64,000 bases of DNA, taken from NCBI RefSeq assembly GCF_022458985.1, contig NC_061776.1, positions 4,324,088 through 4,388,087 on the forward strand, given 5' to 3'. The notes under the pieces are model-generated. The model saw only the letters and a list, made by a program, of their open reading frames with translations. It did not search any database and was not told the origin of the DNA. Position numbers and translations under genes: made by a program. The DNA is from Mugil cephalus (Eukaryota > Chordata > Actinopteri > Mugiliformes > Mugilidae). Each line of letters opens with the position of its first letter. Within the stretch, counting starts at the first letter, position 1. Below, piece after piece: positions 1-10,559 of this stretch.

Positions 1-216
1 GATTTTTTGCTTCTATTATTTCATTTCATCTTTTATGTGTAACTAAGCTAGTGTTTTTCCTTGTAGATGATTAAAATCTAAGGCAACTGAGTAACTAAAT
101 AACACTCATATGAACACTTTAAGTAACGTAACTCAAACTCTTGCATCAAAGAGTGGACGAACAAAAAAAATGGATTCAAGCTTTGTCAAAAAGCATCTGA
201 TTCATGAAGCCTACCA

Positions 217-220
217 TTTT

Positions 221-255
<35 letters not shown>
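217..255. repeat. (TTTA)n microsatellite
   Basis: About ten perfect TTTA units lie in the flank upstream of zinc-finger locus A. The flank from 1 to 460 holds no gene that I can see. The stretch just after the repeat (about 262-330) matches flank sequence near the other loci (about 13,170-13,230 and 35,590-35,660 reversed), so it belongs to the duplicated unit. Confidence 0.9.
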
Positions 256-460
256 TCTATTTTGGAGCATTGCTCCTCCTTCCCTTGTAAATCCCGTGTT
301 TAAATCAGTGTTAGAAAGGTTTTTATTATAAATGTTTGCGGTTATTTTCTGTGTACAGCAAAATAAGAAACATATCAAAAGATTTCACTGAGAATATAAG
401 AAGATCCACACCGCCAATAAGAAGAAAAAGAAAGAAGAAGAAGAAGAAGAAAAAAAGTTT

Positions 461-513
461 ACTCCCTGCTTCGCCCGGACCTTCACAGTGTGACACCATG
501 CGGAAGTGATTTT
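461..513 (+). promoter_or_regulatory. Conserved promoter block of locus A with ETS-like site
   Basis: This block (ctccctgcttcg, then ccggaccttca, then CGGAAGTGA at 501-509) recurs just upstream of exon 1 in loci B, E, F and G. CCGGAAGT is the ETS/GABP-type core common in TATA-less promoters. That it is the core promoter is inferred from position and conservation; no TATA box is visible. Confidence 0.6.
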
Positions 514-560
514 ATTTTTATTATGATTTTTTTTTTTTTATTTATTTAAAAAAAAAACGG

Positions 561-619
561 CCTCGGAGATCGATCGTCAGCGCAGACTGCTGGATATCAC
601 CTGGAAACCTGAGATATAG
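561..619 (+). pseudogene. Truncated exon 1 of zinc-finger locus A
   Basis: The segment matches the 3' half of exon 1 of locus C (gatcgatcgtcagcgcag, then ctggatatcacctgg) and keeps the gtgagt donor. The 5' half with the ATG is missing. The end is shortened so that an in-frame TAG sits immediately before the donor. As it stands it cannot supply the start for the intact zinc-finger exon of this locus. Another first exon, or loss of function, must be assumed. Confidence 0.65.
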
Positions 620-1529
620 GTGAGTAGAACCAGAATGATCTGAATGAACTAACTAATGAATAGAAACACAGTATAAAGGAGAAACAGAGGAAAGAGACTC
701 AACTTGAAGGTTGATAACATGCTAAGAGGCTAACTAGCACAAATTCTGACAGCTATTTTATTTATCGTCTTTAGACAAAACAAATCGGAGTTATTCTCAC
801 TTCAGATCAATGTACTGAAGCTTATATATGAAACAGAATATTCAATCTGAGCTCTAAGCATCTCTCTCCAGAGCTGGATATCAGCCTGCTGTGCTGCCCT
901 TGCTAAGTTATAAAGTTGGATCATATGACAGATAAATAAAAGAGGAAGCACAGCTCGGGTTAAAAAAAAACAAAACAAAACAAAAAAAACATTACACTTT
1001 TTCTTTGGTTGGAAGCCGGTGCAGCTGATTTACTGTGTTATTTTGAATTTGGACTCATACACAAGAATGAGTAATTCCAGGAAGTACAATTGTGAACAAT
1101 TTTTGTTTGCTAAATGCTATGCTATTATAAACAGTACACTATTAAACTTGGAAAGTATTTAGATGAGACTTGTTAAACTTCCTAATCCCTTACTGACTGT
1201 GATGGAGGCTGCATAAATATCAGGATGATGTTTATTCTGACTTCACAGGGCTTGTGGTAGGTTTGATATCTACTGAGATCAGACAGCAACGCACATTTTG
1301 GAAGACAGTAAGAGATGATGCATTTTAAATGTCCAATACTCATATAACATTTTATCAAATAATATTCTAGTAGATCATTAAAAGGAAAACGTTACACATT
1401 CCATCATAGTTTTTATCATCAGATATTAATTTTACCTTGTTGACAAATATTTTTCGTCATTGTCTTCATGAATGAAATTCACACTGCTGCGCACATTTTC
1501 CTTTTTGTTGTGTCTCTTTGTTCCTCCAG
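620..1529 (+). other. Intron 1 of locus A
   Basis: Non-coding DNA. The first 200 bases are nearly the same as intron starts in D, E and F (agaaccagaatgatctgaat and the following bases), which shows that the introns were duplicated together with the exons. No RNA gene is visible. Confidence 0.6.
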
Positions 1530-1606
1530 ACGTCCCACAGCAGCAGCAGCAGCACAGGAACCAGGGGATGAACTCCAGTCTGGACGAGGAGGAACCAGAA
1601 CCATAA
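1530..1606 (+). other. Exon 2a of locus A: short alternative terminal exon
   Basis: A good acceptor (ttgttcctccag) is followed by an exon that continues the phase-1 frame of exon 1: DVP, a short Gln run, then RNQGMNSSLDEEEPEP and a stop. It resembles the start of the zinc-finger exon but ends before any finger. Similar exons lie in the same place in loci B, D, E and F. If spliced to exon 1 it would give a finger-less protein. Use of this exon is inferred. AATAAA at about 1,744 could serve as poly(A) signal. Confidence 0.5.
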
Positions 1607-1963
1607 CTCTCCTCACCGAGATGAGGAAGAAAAAACACGGTTTGAGTTCCTGAGATGAGAAAGAATGATATAAGATTGTACTTTCTACCCCGCTGCTCAA
1701 ATATAAAATTTAAGAAGAGAACAAACAAACAATTCTATTTGACTAATAAAGCACATGTTCATCTAGTCTGTCTCATATTAGATTGAGCAGGTACGTTTCT
1801 GGTTAACATCAGATCACCTGCATGTTTCAAATGATGAGTGTGTGTGAAGTGGGCAAATGATAGTGATCACATAGACACTGATGAACAGGACTCAAGAGTG
1901 TTTCGCTCATGTTTCCAGTCATCACATTGGTAACCTTTGTGTTGTGTCTCTTTATCTCTTCAG

Positions 1964-2982
1964 ACCCACAACACATCCAGAAGGAGGAGGTTCTGACTGA
2001 TCATCATCTCTGTAACCAGGAGAGGAACTCCAGTCTGGACCAGGAGGAACCAGCACCTCCACAGATTAAAGAGGAAGAGGAGGAACCCTGCAGCAGTCAG
2101 CATGGAGAGCAGTTTGTTGCTGCTACACCTGAGACCCCAGATCAGGAAGGAAACAAACATCAAGACTCAGGATCAACTACAAATGCAGAGATGAATCCAA
2201 AGAAGAGACGCCACAGAAGAAGAGACCCAAATCACAGTAACAATGTTAACAACTCTCCCATTTCAGAGAGTCAGTGGGATTCTGACACAGGTAAAAAGTC
2301 TGTAACATGTGACGTCTGTGGAAAAGCCTTCAAGAACAACTCAGAATTGAAGAAGCATCACAGATTTCACACAGGTGAGAAGCCGTACTCTTGTGGAACA
2401 TGTGGAAAAACCTTCAGTCAAAGTTGTAGTTTAACGGTCCACATGAGAACGCACACAGGTGAGAAGCCGTACCTCTGTAATATCTGTGGGAAGCGCTTTT
2501 CAGATTTGTCTGCATTAACAAAGCACATGACAATCCACTCGGGTGAGAAGCCGTATTGTTGCAACTTCTGTGAGAAAACTTTCAGCAACAGTAGTAACTT
2601 AAATGTCCACACGAGAACGCACACAGGTGAAAAGTCGTATTCCTGCAAAATGTGTGGGAAAAGTTTCAGTCAAAGTAGTAATTTAAACCTGCACTTAAGG
2701 ACTCACACGGGCGAGAGACCATATGTTTGCAAAACATGTGGGAAACGATTCATTTCCAGTAAGTATCTGACTTCACACATGAGGACTCACACAGGTGAGA
2801 GGCCATTTTGTTGCGAGACGTGTGGTAAGAGTTTCAGGCAAAATAGTGCTTTGATTGTCCACATTAGAACTCACAAAAGTGAGAAGCCGTATTCTTGTGA
2901 AATATGTGGAAAATCCTTCAGTCAAAGGGGTAATTTGAACAATCACACGAAAAGGCACACAAGTGAGAAATCATCCTCCTGA
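1964..2982 (+). CDS. C2H2 zinc-finger protein, 8 fingers (locus A, last exon)
   Basis: A typical acceptor (tatctcttcag) opens a 1,019-base exon whose frame fits the phase-1 exon 1 donor. The protein part starts with DPQHIQKEEVLTD, then an acidic hinge with one IKEE motif, a basic RRHRRR patch, and eight complete C2H2 fingers with TGEKPY-type linkers. All eight keep both cysteines and both histidines. This is the expected build of a sequence-specific nuclear DNA-binding protein; the target is unknown. The hinge is the shortest in the cluster and has lost the LKQE block seen in the others. The exon is intact, yet the exon 1 visible at 561-619 is broken, so expression as a full protein is uncertain. 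An upstream in-frame ATG at 1,909 lies in the intron end and is not a likely start. Confidence 0.85.
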
Positions 2983-3319
2983 AACGTGTGTTGCAAAAAC
3001 AATCTCTTGGAAGCCGAGCTTTAAAAAAAATGTTGGGTCTTTACTTTTAGTAGCTTTTCTTTTTTCTGGACATTCATATGAAATGATGTTCAATGGGTGC
3101 ATTGAAAACGATTACACTGAATGATCCATGAGGTGTCCCTGTGTCCTTCTATTAGGTTAGAAATGCTGCTGCTGATGTTTGGTAGCAAGTAAAAAATACC
3201 TTTTATTCATATTACAGCCGAGTTATTTATGTGAACATTAAAAGACATTTCAACACCAACAATAATTGATGTCTTAATTAGTGAGTCACCTCACACAAAC
3301 CGCAGTTGTGTAGTGTTAT

Positions 3320-3960
3320 GTCCGCAAGACTGTGTGACTGGTTTCCTTGGGGAAAAAAAAAATAATCGCACTGTGTACATGATAACAGTCAGGATTCTTG
3401 TGAAACATGTGTCACTGAAAAGACAGTCCATTCACGTGAGAAACCATACTATTGAAATACACTGGAAAATTTTCAGTCCTGATTTACATGAGAATTCAGG
3501 TGAGGGGCAAAACACTACATACATAAACCCATTTAGAATATCACATATGAAGCCATACCCTTGCTGCAGCTGTAGGAAAAGCCTAAAAAAATAAATAAAT
3601 AACTGAGAGACCATACCTCTGTGCCACCTGTGAAAAGATTTACAACCTTCTTAGTGCTGGAAAAAAACAAAAACAGCTCAGAAGCTGTGTATACATTCAC
3701 ACAATCATTTGTGAGAGGTGAGTGTCTGGGTCTTTGTAGAATATGAAGAATTTCCATGGAAAGGTTCCCATGAAACTCCAAATGAGAATAACTTTACACT
3801 TGAGGCATATCACATGAGTACTCGTGAATCCTTGTGGCAAGAATAAAACATTTAAAGATTCAAGTTGTGTTATTTTCACTTTCATAATATTTTTGTAAAA
3901 ACGTTCAGAGGTGAACATTGTTGTTCCTTTTCTAGTTCCACTCTTGTACATATATGAAGT
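3320..3960 (+). pseudogene. Eroded zinc-finger array downstream of locus A
   Basis: Short pieces of finger coding sequence survive in different frames: a DSCETC-like piece near 3,395, REKPYY near 3,440, KPYPC-SC-RKS near 3,550-3,585, RPYLCATCEKIY near 3,610-3,645 and CGK-KTFK near 3,835-3,860. There is no open frame through them. This is an older dead zinc-finger exon of the same family. The stretch 3,960-4,940 after it holds no gene that I can support. Confidence 0.6.
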
Positions 3961-4944
3961 GTGACACTATTTCAAAGATGCTTATGTATTGTTTTTTGCA
4001 GAGATATCTGTTGTTATAGGGGAGTATTGATTTGCTGGCTTGATGAAGAAAAAAGAAATCTCGAAAAAAAAAAAAACACTCCACTGACCAACATAACAAA
4101 CCATCAAAGAAGAATTGTCAAAGATTTTATTTATTTATTTATTCTCTGTCCTGTCAAAATGTTGCAGCCATACTGTGAGAGTGAAAGCCTCAAGCCCTGA
4201 AACATCAAGTTGATGTGTCCCCTGTGACGCTGTCCGGTGCTGAAGTGACCTCTCCTTGTGTGAGCTCCAGGTGGGGGGTCTTACAGACTCTGGTTTTCCT
4301 CCTCTGCTGGTCAAGAGAGGTGAAGAACGGTTAAACTTGGTGTCATGAGGTCTCTCCCTCATGTGAAGCTGATCTAAGGTAATCGGAAGGATCCAATAAA
4401 TACAGGGAGGAGACATGACTCTGTCTCTCTCTCCAGCAGGAGTCATTGTTTATGTATTTTTTTATTATTTTTTTTTTTTTTGCAGTTCATTAAGTTTGAT
4501 GGGTTCAGACTTTCTTTTGTTTTTGTTTTTTTTTTTCTGATTAGAGATTAGTTTGTCATGTGTAGGGTTAGAGTGGAGACAACAGATCCTGTGGCCCTTT
4601 GTGGGCTTATTTTGACTTGTACTATTGTGGTTAATCTAAAGTTTAAAAGCAACTTTTGCATGTTTGATGACTACGCTATGAACCATCTAAGGTAGCTGTA
4701 ACACGGTCACATTATTTTTTCTCTGCATATGGACTTACTTTATCAAAATAAATAAAGTGTCATCAGCAATAATAATATAAGAGACAGGACTGTTAAAAAT
4801 GCATTTGCCAATATTCTGAAAGTGTACATTATATAATTCATTCTTATCAATTGTGAATTGATGCATTATTTCACTTATAATTCACTTAAGAGGCTGGTGA
4901 CTTGCTAACTGGCATAATAAACATCAACTTGAGTGCAGAGCCGA

Positions 4945-5195
4945 GGTTGGATCTACAAATGGACACTTAGCCAAGTATACTTCTCAAGAACAAAGCTGAA
5001 GCATAGGAACAACCAACACAAAGACCTAATCTGAAAGAAAATGTGTGGACAGAACTGACAGAAGTTTACAAACCTGACTCGATTCCCCCAGTTTTGTCTG
5101 CAACTTATTGTTAGAAACTTGTGAAAAATCTGACGCAAGTTAAACTTTTTAAAGGAAGCGTTGCCAAATAAGCTATTAAAATGTATGTAAACTTC
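4945..5195 (+). mobile_element. Sleeping Beauty-like Tc1 transposon, 3' end fragment
   Basis: The sense strand reads like the C-terminal end of a Tc1/mariner transposase of the Sleeping Beauty type: a tgtggacagaactga block, then acaaacctgactcga, then the terminal tatgtaaacttct. By recall it resembles the salmonid Tc1 consensus. Homologous remnants in opposite orientation lie in the 3' flanks of loci C, D, E and F. Because locus B is inverted, this copy has the same orientation relative to its gene. No intact transposase remains. Confidence 0.75.
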
Positions 5196-5642
5196 TTCAT
5201 CGTTAGCAGAACATCAGAAACAGAAACACAGCTGACTCCTCCACTGGCTGGTGTGTATCAGTCAGTGTTAGTAAAACCACCATGTAGCCTGCATCTGAAT
5301 GACTTCACAAAAAAAACAGACAAGTTCTTTGAAAAGAAAACCATGTTTTTCTTCAGGGAAAATGAGAAACTTGAAAATGTGAAAGCAGGTTACCGCTGGT
5401 AAGAACGGCTTCTAAAGGATCTTTAATGTTTGCATGAAAGTGAAATAAGCAAACAAAAAGGTCATCAAAATTTTAATCAACAGAAACAGGACGTACATAT
5501 GAAGCAACAGAGAGGAAGGTTTGTGAATTTTTTTCAAATGTGGGAATACAGGGATTTCATCATAGTGATACATTCTTCTGAACCAATTCTGACATGTATT
5601 TTCAAGCTTTGTTTCCCGGATTTTTTTCCCCCCACAGATGTC
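5196..5642. other. 3' flank of locus B
   Basis: Non-coding. The first part (about 5,200-5,300) is shared, reversed, with the 3' flanks of C, D, E and F (block around cactgactgatacacaccag). It marks the end of the duplicated unit. Confidence 0.6.
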
Positions 5643-7123
5643 TCAGGGGGATGACTCCTCGCCCGTGTGAGTCCTCATATGCCTTGTTAAAGTAGTACTT
5701 TGACTGAAGGTTTTACCACATGCGGTACAAAAGTGCGGTTTCTCACCCGTGTGAGTCCTCATGTGGAGAGTCAGATACATTCTTCGGCTGAAACTTTTAT
5801 CACATGTTGTGCAAGGGTACGGCTTCTCACCTGTGTGAGTCCTCATGTGAAATGTTAAAGTGGTACTAAGGCTGAAGGCTTTACCGCACATGTCACAAGA
5901 GTGTGGTTTCTCACCTGTGTGAGTCCTCATATGCCTAGTTAAAGCACTACTCTGACTGAAGGTTTTCCCACATGTGTCACAACAATGTGGTTTCTCACCA
6001 GTGTGCGTCCTCATGTGGATATCTAAATTTGGTCTTTGACTAAAGGTTTTACCACATATTGTACAAGGATAGGGTTTCTCACCTGTGTGACTCTTCATGT
6101 GAATAACTAAATTAGGTCTTTGACTGAAGGCTTTCCCGCACGTTTTGCAAGGATATGGCTTCTCACCTGTGTGACGTCTCATGTGGATATTTAAATTATG
6201 GCCTAGACTGAAAGTTTTCCCACATGTTGTGCAAGTATACGGCTTCTCACCTGTGTGAGTCCTCATGTGCTTAGTCAAAATACTACTTTGACTGAAACGT
6301 TTTCCACATGTCTTGCAAGAGAACGGCTTTTCACCTGAGTGGATTGTTATATGCTTTCCAAATGATGACGAAGTAGTAAATCGTTTACCGCATATTTCAC
6401 AAAGGAACGGCCTCTCACCTGTGTGAGACCTGATGTGTGAAATTAAATTACGATGCACCGTGAAACTTTTCCCACATGTTATGCAAGGATACGGCCTCTC
6501 ACCTGTGTGACTCCTCATGTGGACAGTCAAATTACTGCTACGACCGAAGACTTTGTCGCATATTTTGCAACAATAATTTTCACCTGTGTGGATTCTGTAA
6601 TGTCTCTTCATATTGGACTTATTCTTAAAGGTTTTTCCACAGACGTCACACATTACAGACTTTTTACCGTCATTAGTATCACACTGACTTTCTGAAATGG
6701 GAGAGTTGCCTACATTGATACTGTGGCTTATGTCTCTATGACGTCCCTTCTTTGGATACCGTTTTGCATATCTAGTAGAGTTGTGAGAGATGTCCTGGTC
6801 ACTGTTTGGTTCTGGTTCACTGTGCTCACTTTCCTCATCAGTAGGAGTCTCCATCAAGGAATCAGTCTCCTGGTTCAATACAAGATGTTCTTCCCACTGA
6901 ATGCTGCAGAGTTCCTCCTGTTCCTCTTTAATCCGTGGAGATTCTGGTTCCTCCTGTTCCTCTTTCATCTGTGGAGGCTCTGGTTCTTCTGGTTCCTCTG
7001 GCTCCTCTTTAATCTGTAGAGGTTCTAGCTCCTCCATTTCCTCTTTTATCAATGGTTCCTCCTCATCCAGACTGGAGTTCCTCTCCTGGTTACAGAGCTG
7101 CTGCTCAGTGAGAACCTCCTCCT
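5643..7123 (-). CDS. C2H2 zinc-finger protein, 12 fingers (locus B, last exon)
   Basis: The exon encodes an acidic hinge with four Psi-K-x-E motifs (IKEE or MKEE), a phospho-acceptor-like acidic stretch, and twelve C2H2 fingers, all with complete Cys2His2 sets. The linker between fingers 1 and 2 is shortened to TGENY. Compared with its paralogues, about 33 bases around the usual splice acceptor are deleted, removing the polypyrimidine tract and the DVPQQH start. The remaining tctgcacag followed by aggagg would splice in the correct phase and is taken as the exon start. A local in-frame ATG at 7,145 is the other possible start. Fingers 10-12 resemble fingers 9-11 of locus F. Product: nuclear DNA-binding protein, target unknown. 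Confidence 0.8.
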
Positions 7124-7765
7124 CTGTGCAGACACAACATGACACATCTGAGCAAACATATACTAATCTGAACCAATAGCGGGGCTCTACAGCAAATGTG
7201 ACAAATTATCTGCGAGCAATGCAAGCGACTCTTGGGTTCTGACACTCTCGTTAGAAAGGTTCAGTGAACAAAACATTCAAGAAGCATCTTCACTCTTTTA
7301 GTTCATCTTCATCTTCACTGTTCATCAGTGTCTATGTGATCACTATCATTTGCCCACTTCACACACACTCATCATTTAAAACATGCAGGTGATCTAATGT
7401 TAACCAGATACACACCTGCTCAATCTAATATTAGACAGACTTGATAAACATGTGCTGTATTAGACAATTAGAAGTGTTTGTTGGACTTGTGGAAGCTAAA
7501 CCACCTCCTTACTGCATGTTTATCTTTATGCATTTCCCTCTAAGAGCATACACTACACTGCAGAGATGAAGAGTCAGCCTCTACTTCACCTTCACAACTC
7601 ACATATATTCAGAAAACACCAAGTATGAGCCCAAAACCAGAATCATTGTCAGTGTTGCTGCAGCATTTCTCCTGTGTTTGATGTTCAATTTTATAATTAA
7701 TGATTAAGTTTTCCTTTTCTTTGTAATGCAGCAGGGTAGTAACTACAATCTTATATCATTCTTTC
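7124..7765 (-). other. Intron between exon 2a and exon 2b of locus B
   Basis: Non-coding, closely similar to the matching introns in D, E and F (block tgacaatgattctggttttg). No other feature is visible. Confidence 0.6.
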
Positions 7766-7929
7766 TCATCTCGGGAACACAGACCGTTTTTTTTCTTCCT
7801 CATCTCGGAGAGGAGAGTTGGGAGAGAGGAGCTGGTCACTGTTTGGTTCTGGTTCCTCCTGGTCCAGACTGAAGTTCCTCCCCTGGTTCCTGAGCTGCTG
7901 GTCAATGACAACCTGCTGCTGTGGGATGT
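7766..7929 (-). other. Exon 2a of locus B: best-preserved finger-less terminal exon
   Basis: Reading on the minus strand, a good acceptor (ctttatccctccag) starts a frame in phase with exon 1. It encodes 54 residues beginning DIPQQQVVIDQQLRNQ, followed by a short acidic part and a basic KKRSVFPR end, then stop. It parallels the first 30 residues of the zinc-finger exon but has no finger. This is the only copy in the cluster with acceptor, frame and stop all clean. The isoform it would make is inferred. Confidence 0.55.
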
Positions 7930-7984
7930 CTGGAGGGATAAAGAAAAAACAAAACAAAACGTAAAACACGTGTATTAGTTTTAA

Positions 7985-8120
7985 TTTCATTAAGGTTTTT
8001 AAAAAGGCAACTGGATTTGTAGAGATTTGAGAAGCAGTTTCACGTGAGTAGCTTCTTCAGAAATAAACCATACGAAACTTGCTTGACCAGAAACTGGTGC
8101 AACCAATGTCCATTCGTCCC
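7985..8120 (+). repeat. Retroelement 3' tail fragment in intron 1 of locus B
   Basis: A piece with a run like aaaggcaactggat and a gagtagcttcttcagaaat block. It resembles the tails at about 20,030-20,100 (locus E) and 25,980-26,060 (locus F). Probably the 3' end of the same type of non-LTR element. Confidence 0.4.
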
Positions 8121-8165
8121 TGTACTCTTTCCCTATATTAAGGGTGCTCTAATGACCTATGACTT

Positions 8166-8340
8166 ATTGAAACCTCTTGAGTATACACTCACTTGCCACA
8201 TTATTAGGCACACCTGTTCCATTGCTTGTTAACACAAATAGCTAATCAGCCAATCACATGGCTGCAGTTCAGTGCATTCAGGCATGTAGAGGTAATCAAG
8301 ACAACTTGCTGAAGTTCAAACCGAGTATCAGATTATATTA
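8166..8340 (+). repeat. Widespread fish interspersed repeat, end fragment
   Basis: Begins with an actcacttgccacattatta block, continues through aatcagccaatcacatgg and ends near aagttcaaaccgag. This order is familiar from many fish genomes as the end of a high-copy transposable element. I cannot assign the superfamily with certainty. Confidence 0.55.
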
Positions 8341-8802
8341 GGGTTGTACCCATATCGATGCAGCCTGTAACCTGGGTTTAAATTCCTGCTGCATATATTA
8401 CCTTCATTAAATTAGTCCGAAGTGAGAAAAGTCTGCTAATTTGTCTACAGACGATAAAATAGCTTCCAAAATGTAAGTTGTTAGTTGCAATTTGACTGAT
8501 AATTGAAAGTTGACAAAAATGCAATGGCTTTTCGCTGACTAAAACTATGACAGATAAAAATACTGAATGCAGTCGAGAGAGAATTACCAATTAGCATTTT
8601 AACTTAAAATCAATTATAACAGTGACGACAAGAAGCAAGTCAATTCTTGCAGAAAATCCAAATATAGCAAACGACAGTCCATGCAGCATTAGCCTCTTAG
8701 CATGCTGTCAACCTTCTAGCTGAGTCTCTTTCCTCTGTCTTCTCCATACTGTGTGTTTCCATTCATTAATTAGTTCATTCAGACTATTCTAGTTCTACTC
8801 AC

Positions 8803-8934
8803 CTATTCTTTGTAACTTTATCACGGGTTTCCAGGTGATATCCTGCAGTCTGCGCTGACGATCGATCTCTTCCTCGGACTGGACGACAGTTCTTTCCAAG
8901 AGTCCGAATATTTCTCCTGCAGCAGCAGTTAGCT
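8803..8934 (-). pseudogene. Exon 1 of locus B, start codon lost
   Basis: Minus-strand homology to exon 1 of locus C runs from CTAACTGCTGCTG through GATATCACCTGG to an intact gtgagt donor. The first part, with the ATG and about 14 codons, is replaced by a T-rich stretch ending ctgtgtacag. The inherited frame is open but has no ATG. The nearby ATG (atggacagctaa) meets a stop after three codons. Confidence 0.6.
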
Positions 8935-8960
8935 GTCCATGCCTGTACACAGAAAAAAAA

Positions 8961-9015
8961 AATCACTTCCGCCTGGTGTCCCACTGTGAAGGTCCGGGCG
9001 AAGCAGGGAGTAAAC
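8961..9015 (-). promoter_or_regulatory. Promoter block of locus B with ETS-like site
   Basis: On the minus strand it reads tgcttcgcccggacc, then gggacaccaggCGGAAGTGA (8,963-8,971 forward), nearly the same as upstream of E. It lies directly before exon 1. Confidence 0.6.
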
Positions 9016-10224
9016 TTATCGTTCCTCCTTCGATATGTTTGTTGTTGTGCTGCGGACTGGGGCAAGGAACCACATATGGTGACTTCTCTACAATTTTTAG
9101 ATTTAGTTTGCGTCCTTGTTCCTCTCAGTGAAGTTTAGAAGCATGTGGTTTGCATTCAGCCAAGGAATCATTCTCGAGTGAAATCGGCGTCAAACATTGT
9201 CCACTGCAGGTAATGGTTATTTAATGTTGTCTGATGTGATAATGTGTATGTTAACAAGTGCCTGAATTATGTTCTAATGGGCGACCTCACCACTTAAGGG
9301 CAAGGAACTATAAAAATAAAATCACAAAAGTAAACAGTTTTCTCACAGTTTTCCTACAATAACACTCTACCCAGCTGGCATTCGACTGACATCAACGTTT
9401 AAATGAATTCAACATCAAAACAATGTTAAACACCAAATAGTTGAAGTGACTCTCAAAAATACTGAACCATTCTCGAGACCTGCAAATATTTCATGATAAT
9501 ATTTGGGATTGTGTAAAATTGTAAGGCCCAACCCAAATAATTGTAAACACGGGATTTACAAGTTGGTTCTAATGTTAAAAGAAAAATCATCGTAGGGTCC
9601 TCTACACAAATCCAAAACATTAATCTATTCAGTCCTTTTTTTGTTGTTTTGGTTTTGTTTGTTTTATGCATCCACTTCTTGTCCACTCTGTGAACCAAGA
9701 GTCAAACTGGTCAAGACGGTCAAATCAGACTTTATACACAGGCTGGAGTTACTACTTGAAGTGTTGATATTTAACCCAGTTGCCTTAGACGTAGACTTTG
9801 TTCATTCACAATTGAAATTCTGTGTCAGTTAAATCAATTTGTTTTTGCTGAAAACAAACTACAGAGATCCATCTGTGAAAAAAAGTAAAGTTGGAATTGG
9901 ATTTTGGAACACCAGAATACTAAAATAAACCAGACATCAAAGGAAATGCGCCAGTAGTCACAGGATAAGGGAAGCAAAGGTGGCATATTTTGTAATACAC
10001 AAAAAGCAAAGGGAAAAAACCTTGAGTGGAAAGCCTGAGAATGTGATTTTTGCAATGTAAAAGATACACATAATCTCAAATAGAAAACTTTTCAGAGGTG
10101 TGGGAGTGGCTGGAGAGACAGTTTAACGTGTGCACACTGGTGAATGTGAAAGACTGGAGCAAAATGAAGAAGCTGCTGCAATATCTGCACAACGGAGTAT
10201 GATTAAATACTAACAGAAATCGTA
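9016..10224. other. Intergenic region between head-to-head loci B and C
   Basis: AT-rich DNA with no supported gene. It separates two divergent first exons by about 1.4 kb. An imperfect palindromic stretch (gacatcaacgttt near 9,387-9,435) may be a small repeat. Confidence 0.5.
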
Positions 10225-10309
10225 TGGAAACAGCAGAGGGCAGTGATACGCATTGGATGCATCTAGGCTGCCGCAACCAAAACAAGAGGAAGAAGAAGAA
10301 GAAGAAGTG
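10225..10309 (+). repeat. GAA-ended element upstream of locus C
   Basis: The order is a gagggcagtgatacgc block, then ctgccgcaacc, then a (GAA)n run. A related arrangement (ggtggcggcctgctcctg, then gcaacccgc, then GAA run) lies inside exon 1 of locus F, and a short version (ccgccaataagaag plus GAA run) lies at 405-455 before locus A. I take this as one repeat family found near the transcription starts of the cluster. Confidence 0.45.
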
Positions 10310-10387
10310 GTTTGTGGACTGAGCTGGAAGACGATTGTGTCTTGTCGCCGTGTCCCAGATAAATATTTTTAAGCTGTTGAAGTAACA

Positions 10388-10559
10388 ATGTCTTCATCTG
10401 AGAGTTTGAGAGAGTTGATCATCGAGCGACTAACTGCTGCTGCTGAAGAAATATTCGGACTCTTTGAAAGAACTGTCGTCCAGTACGAGCAAGAGATCGA
10501 TCGTCAGCGCAGACTGCTGGATATCACCTGGAAACCTGAGATAAAGTTGCACAGAATAG
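10388..10559 (+). CDS. Exon 1 of zinc-finger gene C (intact N-terminal domain)
   Basis: ATG is followed by 57 open codons and ends in a phase-1 gtgagt donor. The peptide starts MSSSESLRELIIERL, continues with TAAAEEIFGLFERTVVQYE and DRQRRLLDITWKPEIKLHRI. This helix-rich N-terminal module is, from memory, the usual first exon of teleost zinc-finger genes of this class. It is not a KRAB domain. It joins in frame to [12 protein letters not shown] in the exon at 11,453. C is the only locus here with the full module, so it can serve as reference for the others. The start is chosen by homology and by the open frame from this ATG. Confidence 0.8.

Noticed and set aside
1909-1963. Hydrophobic N-termini (for example MFPVITLVTFVLCLF) in front of the zinc-finger frames, looking like signal peptides
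   Set aside because: They are translations of the T-rich splice acceptor tract (ttgtgtctctttgtccctccag), present in all loci; the phase and homology show that the exon starts after the AG.
4135-4446. Minus-strand frame of 103 codons
   Set aside because: No recognised domain, no homologue in the other units, no splice or promoter context.
10388-10559. KRAB or SCAN domain in exon 1 of gene C
   Set aside because: The peptide lacks the KRAB and SCAN motifs; it is the separate helical module usual for this class of fish zinc-finger genes.
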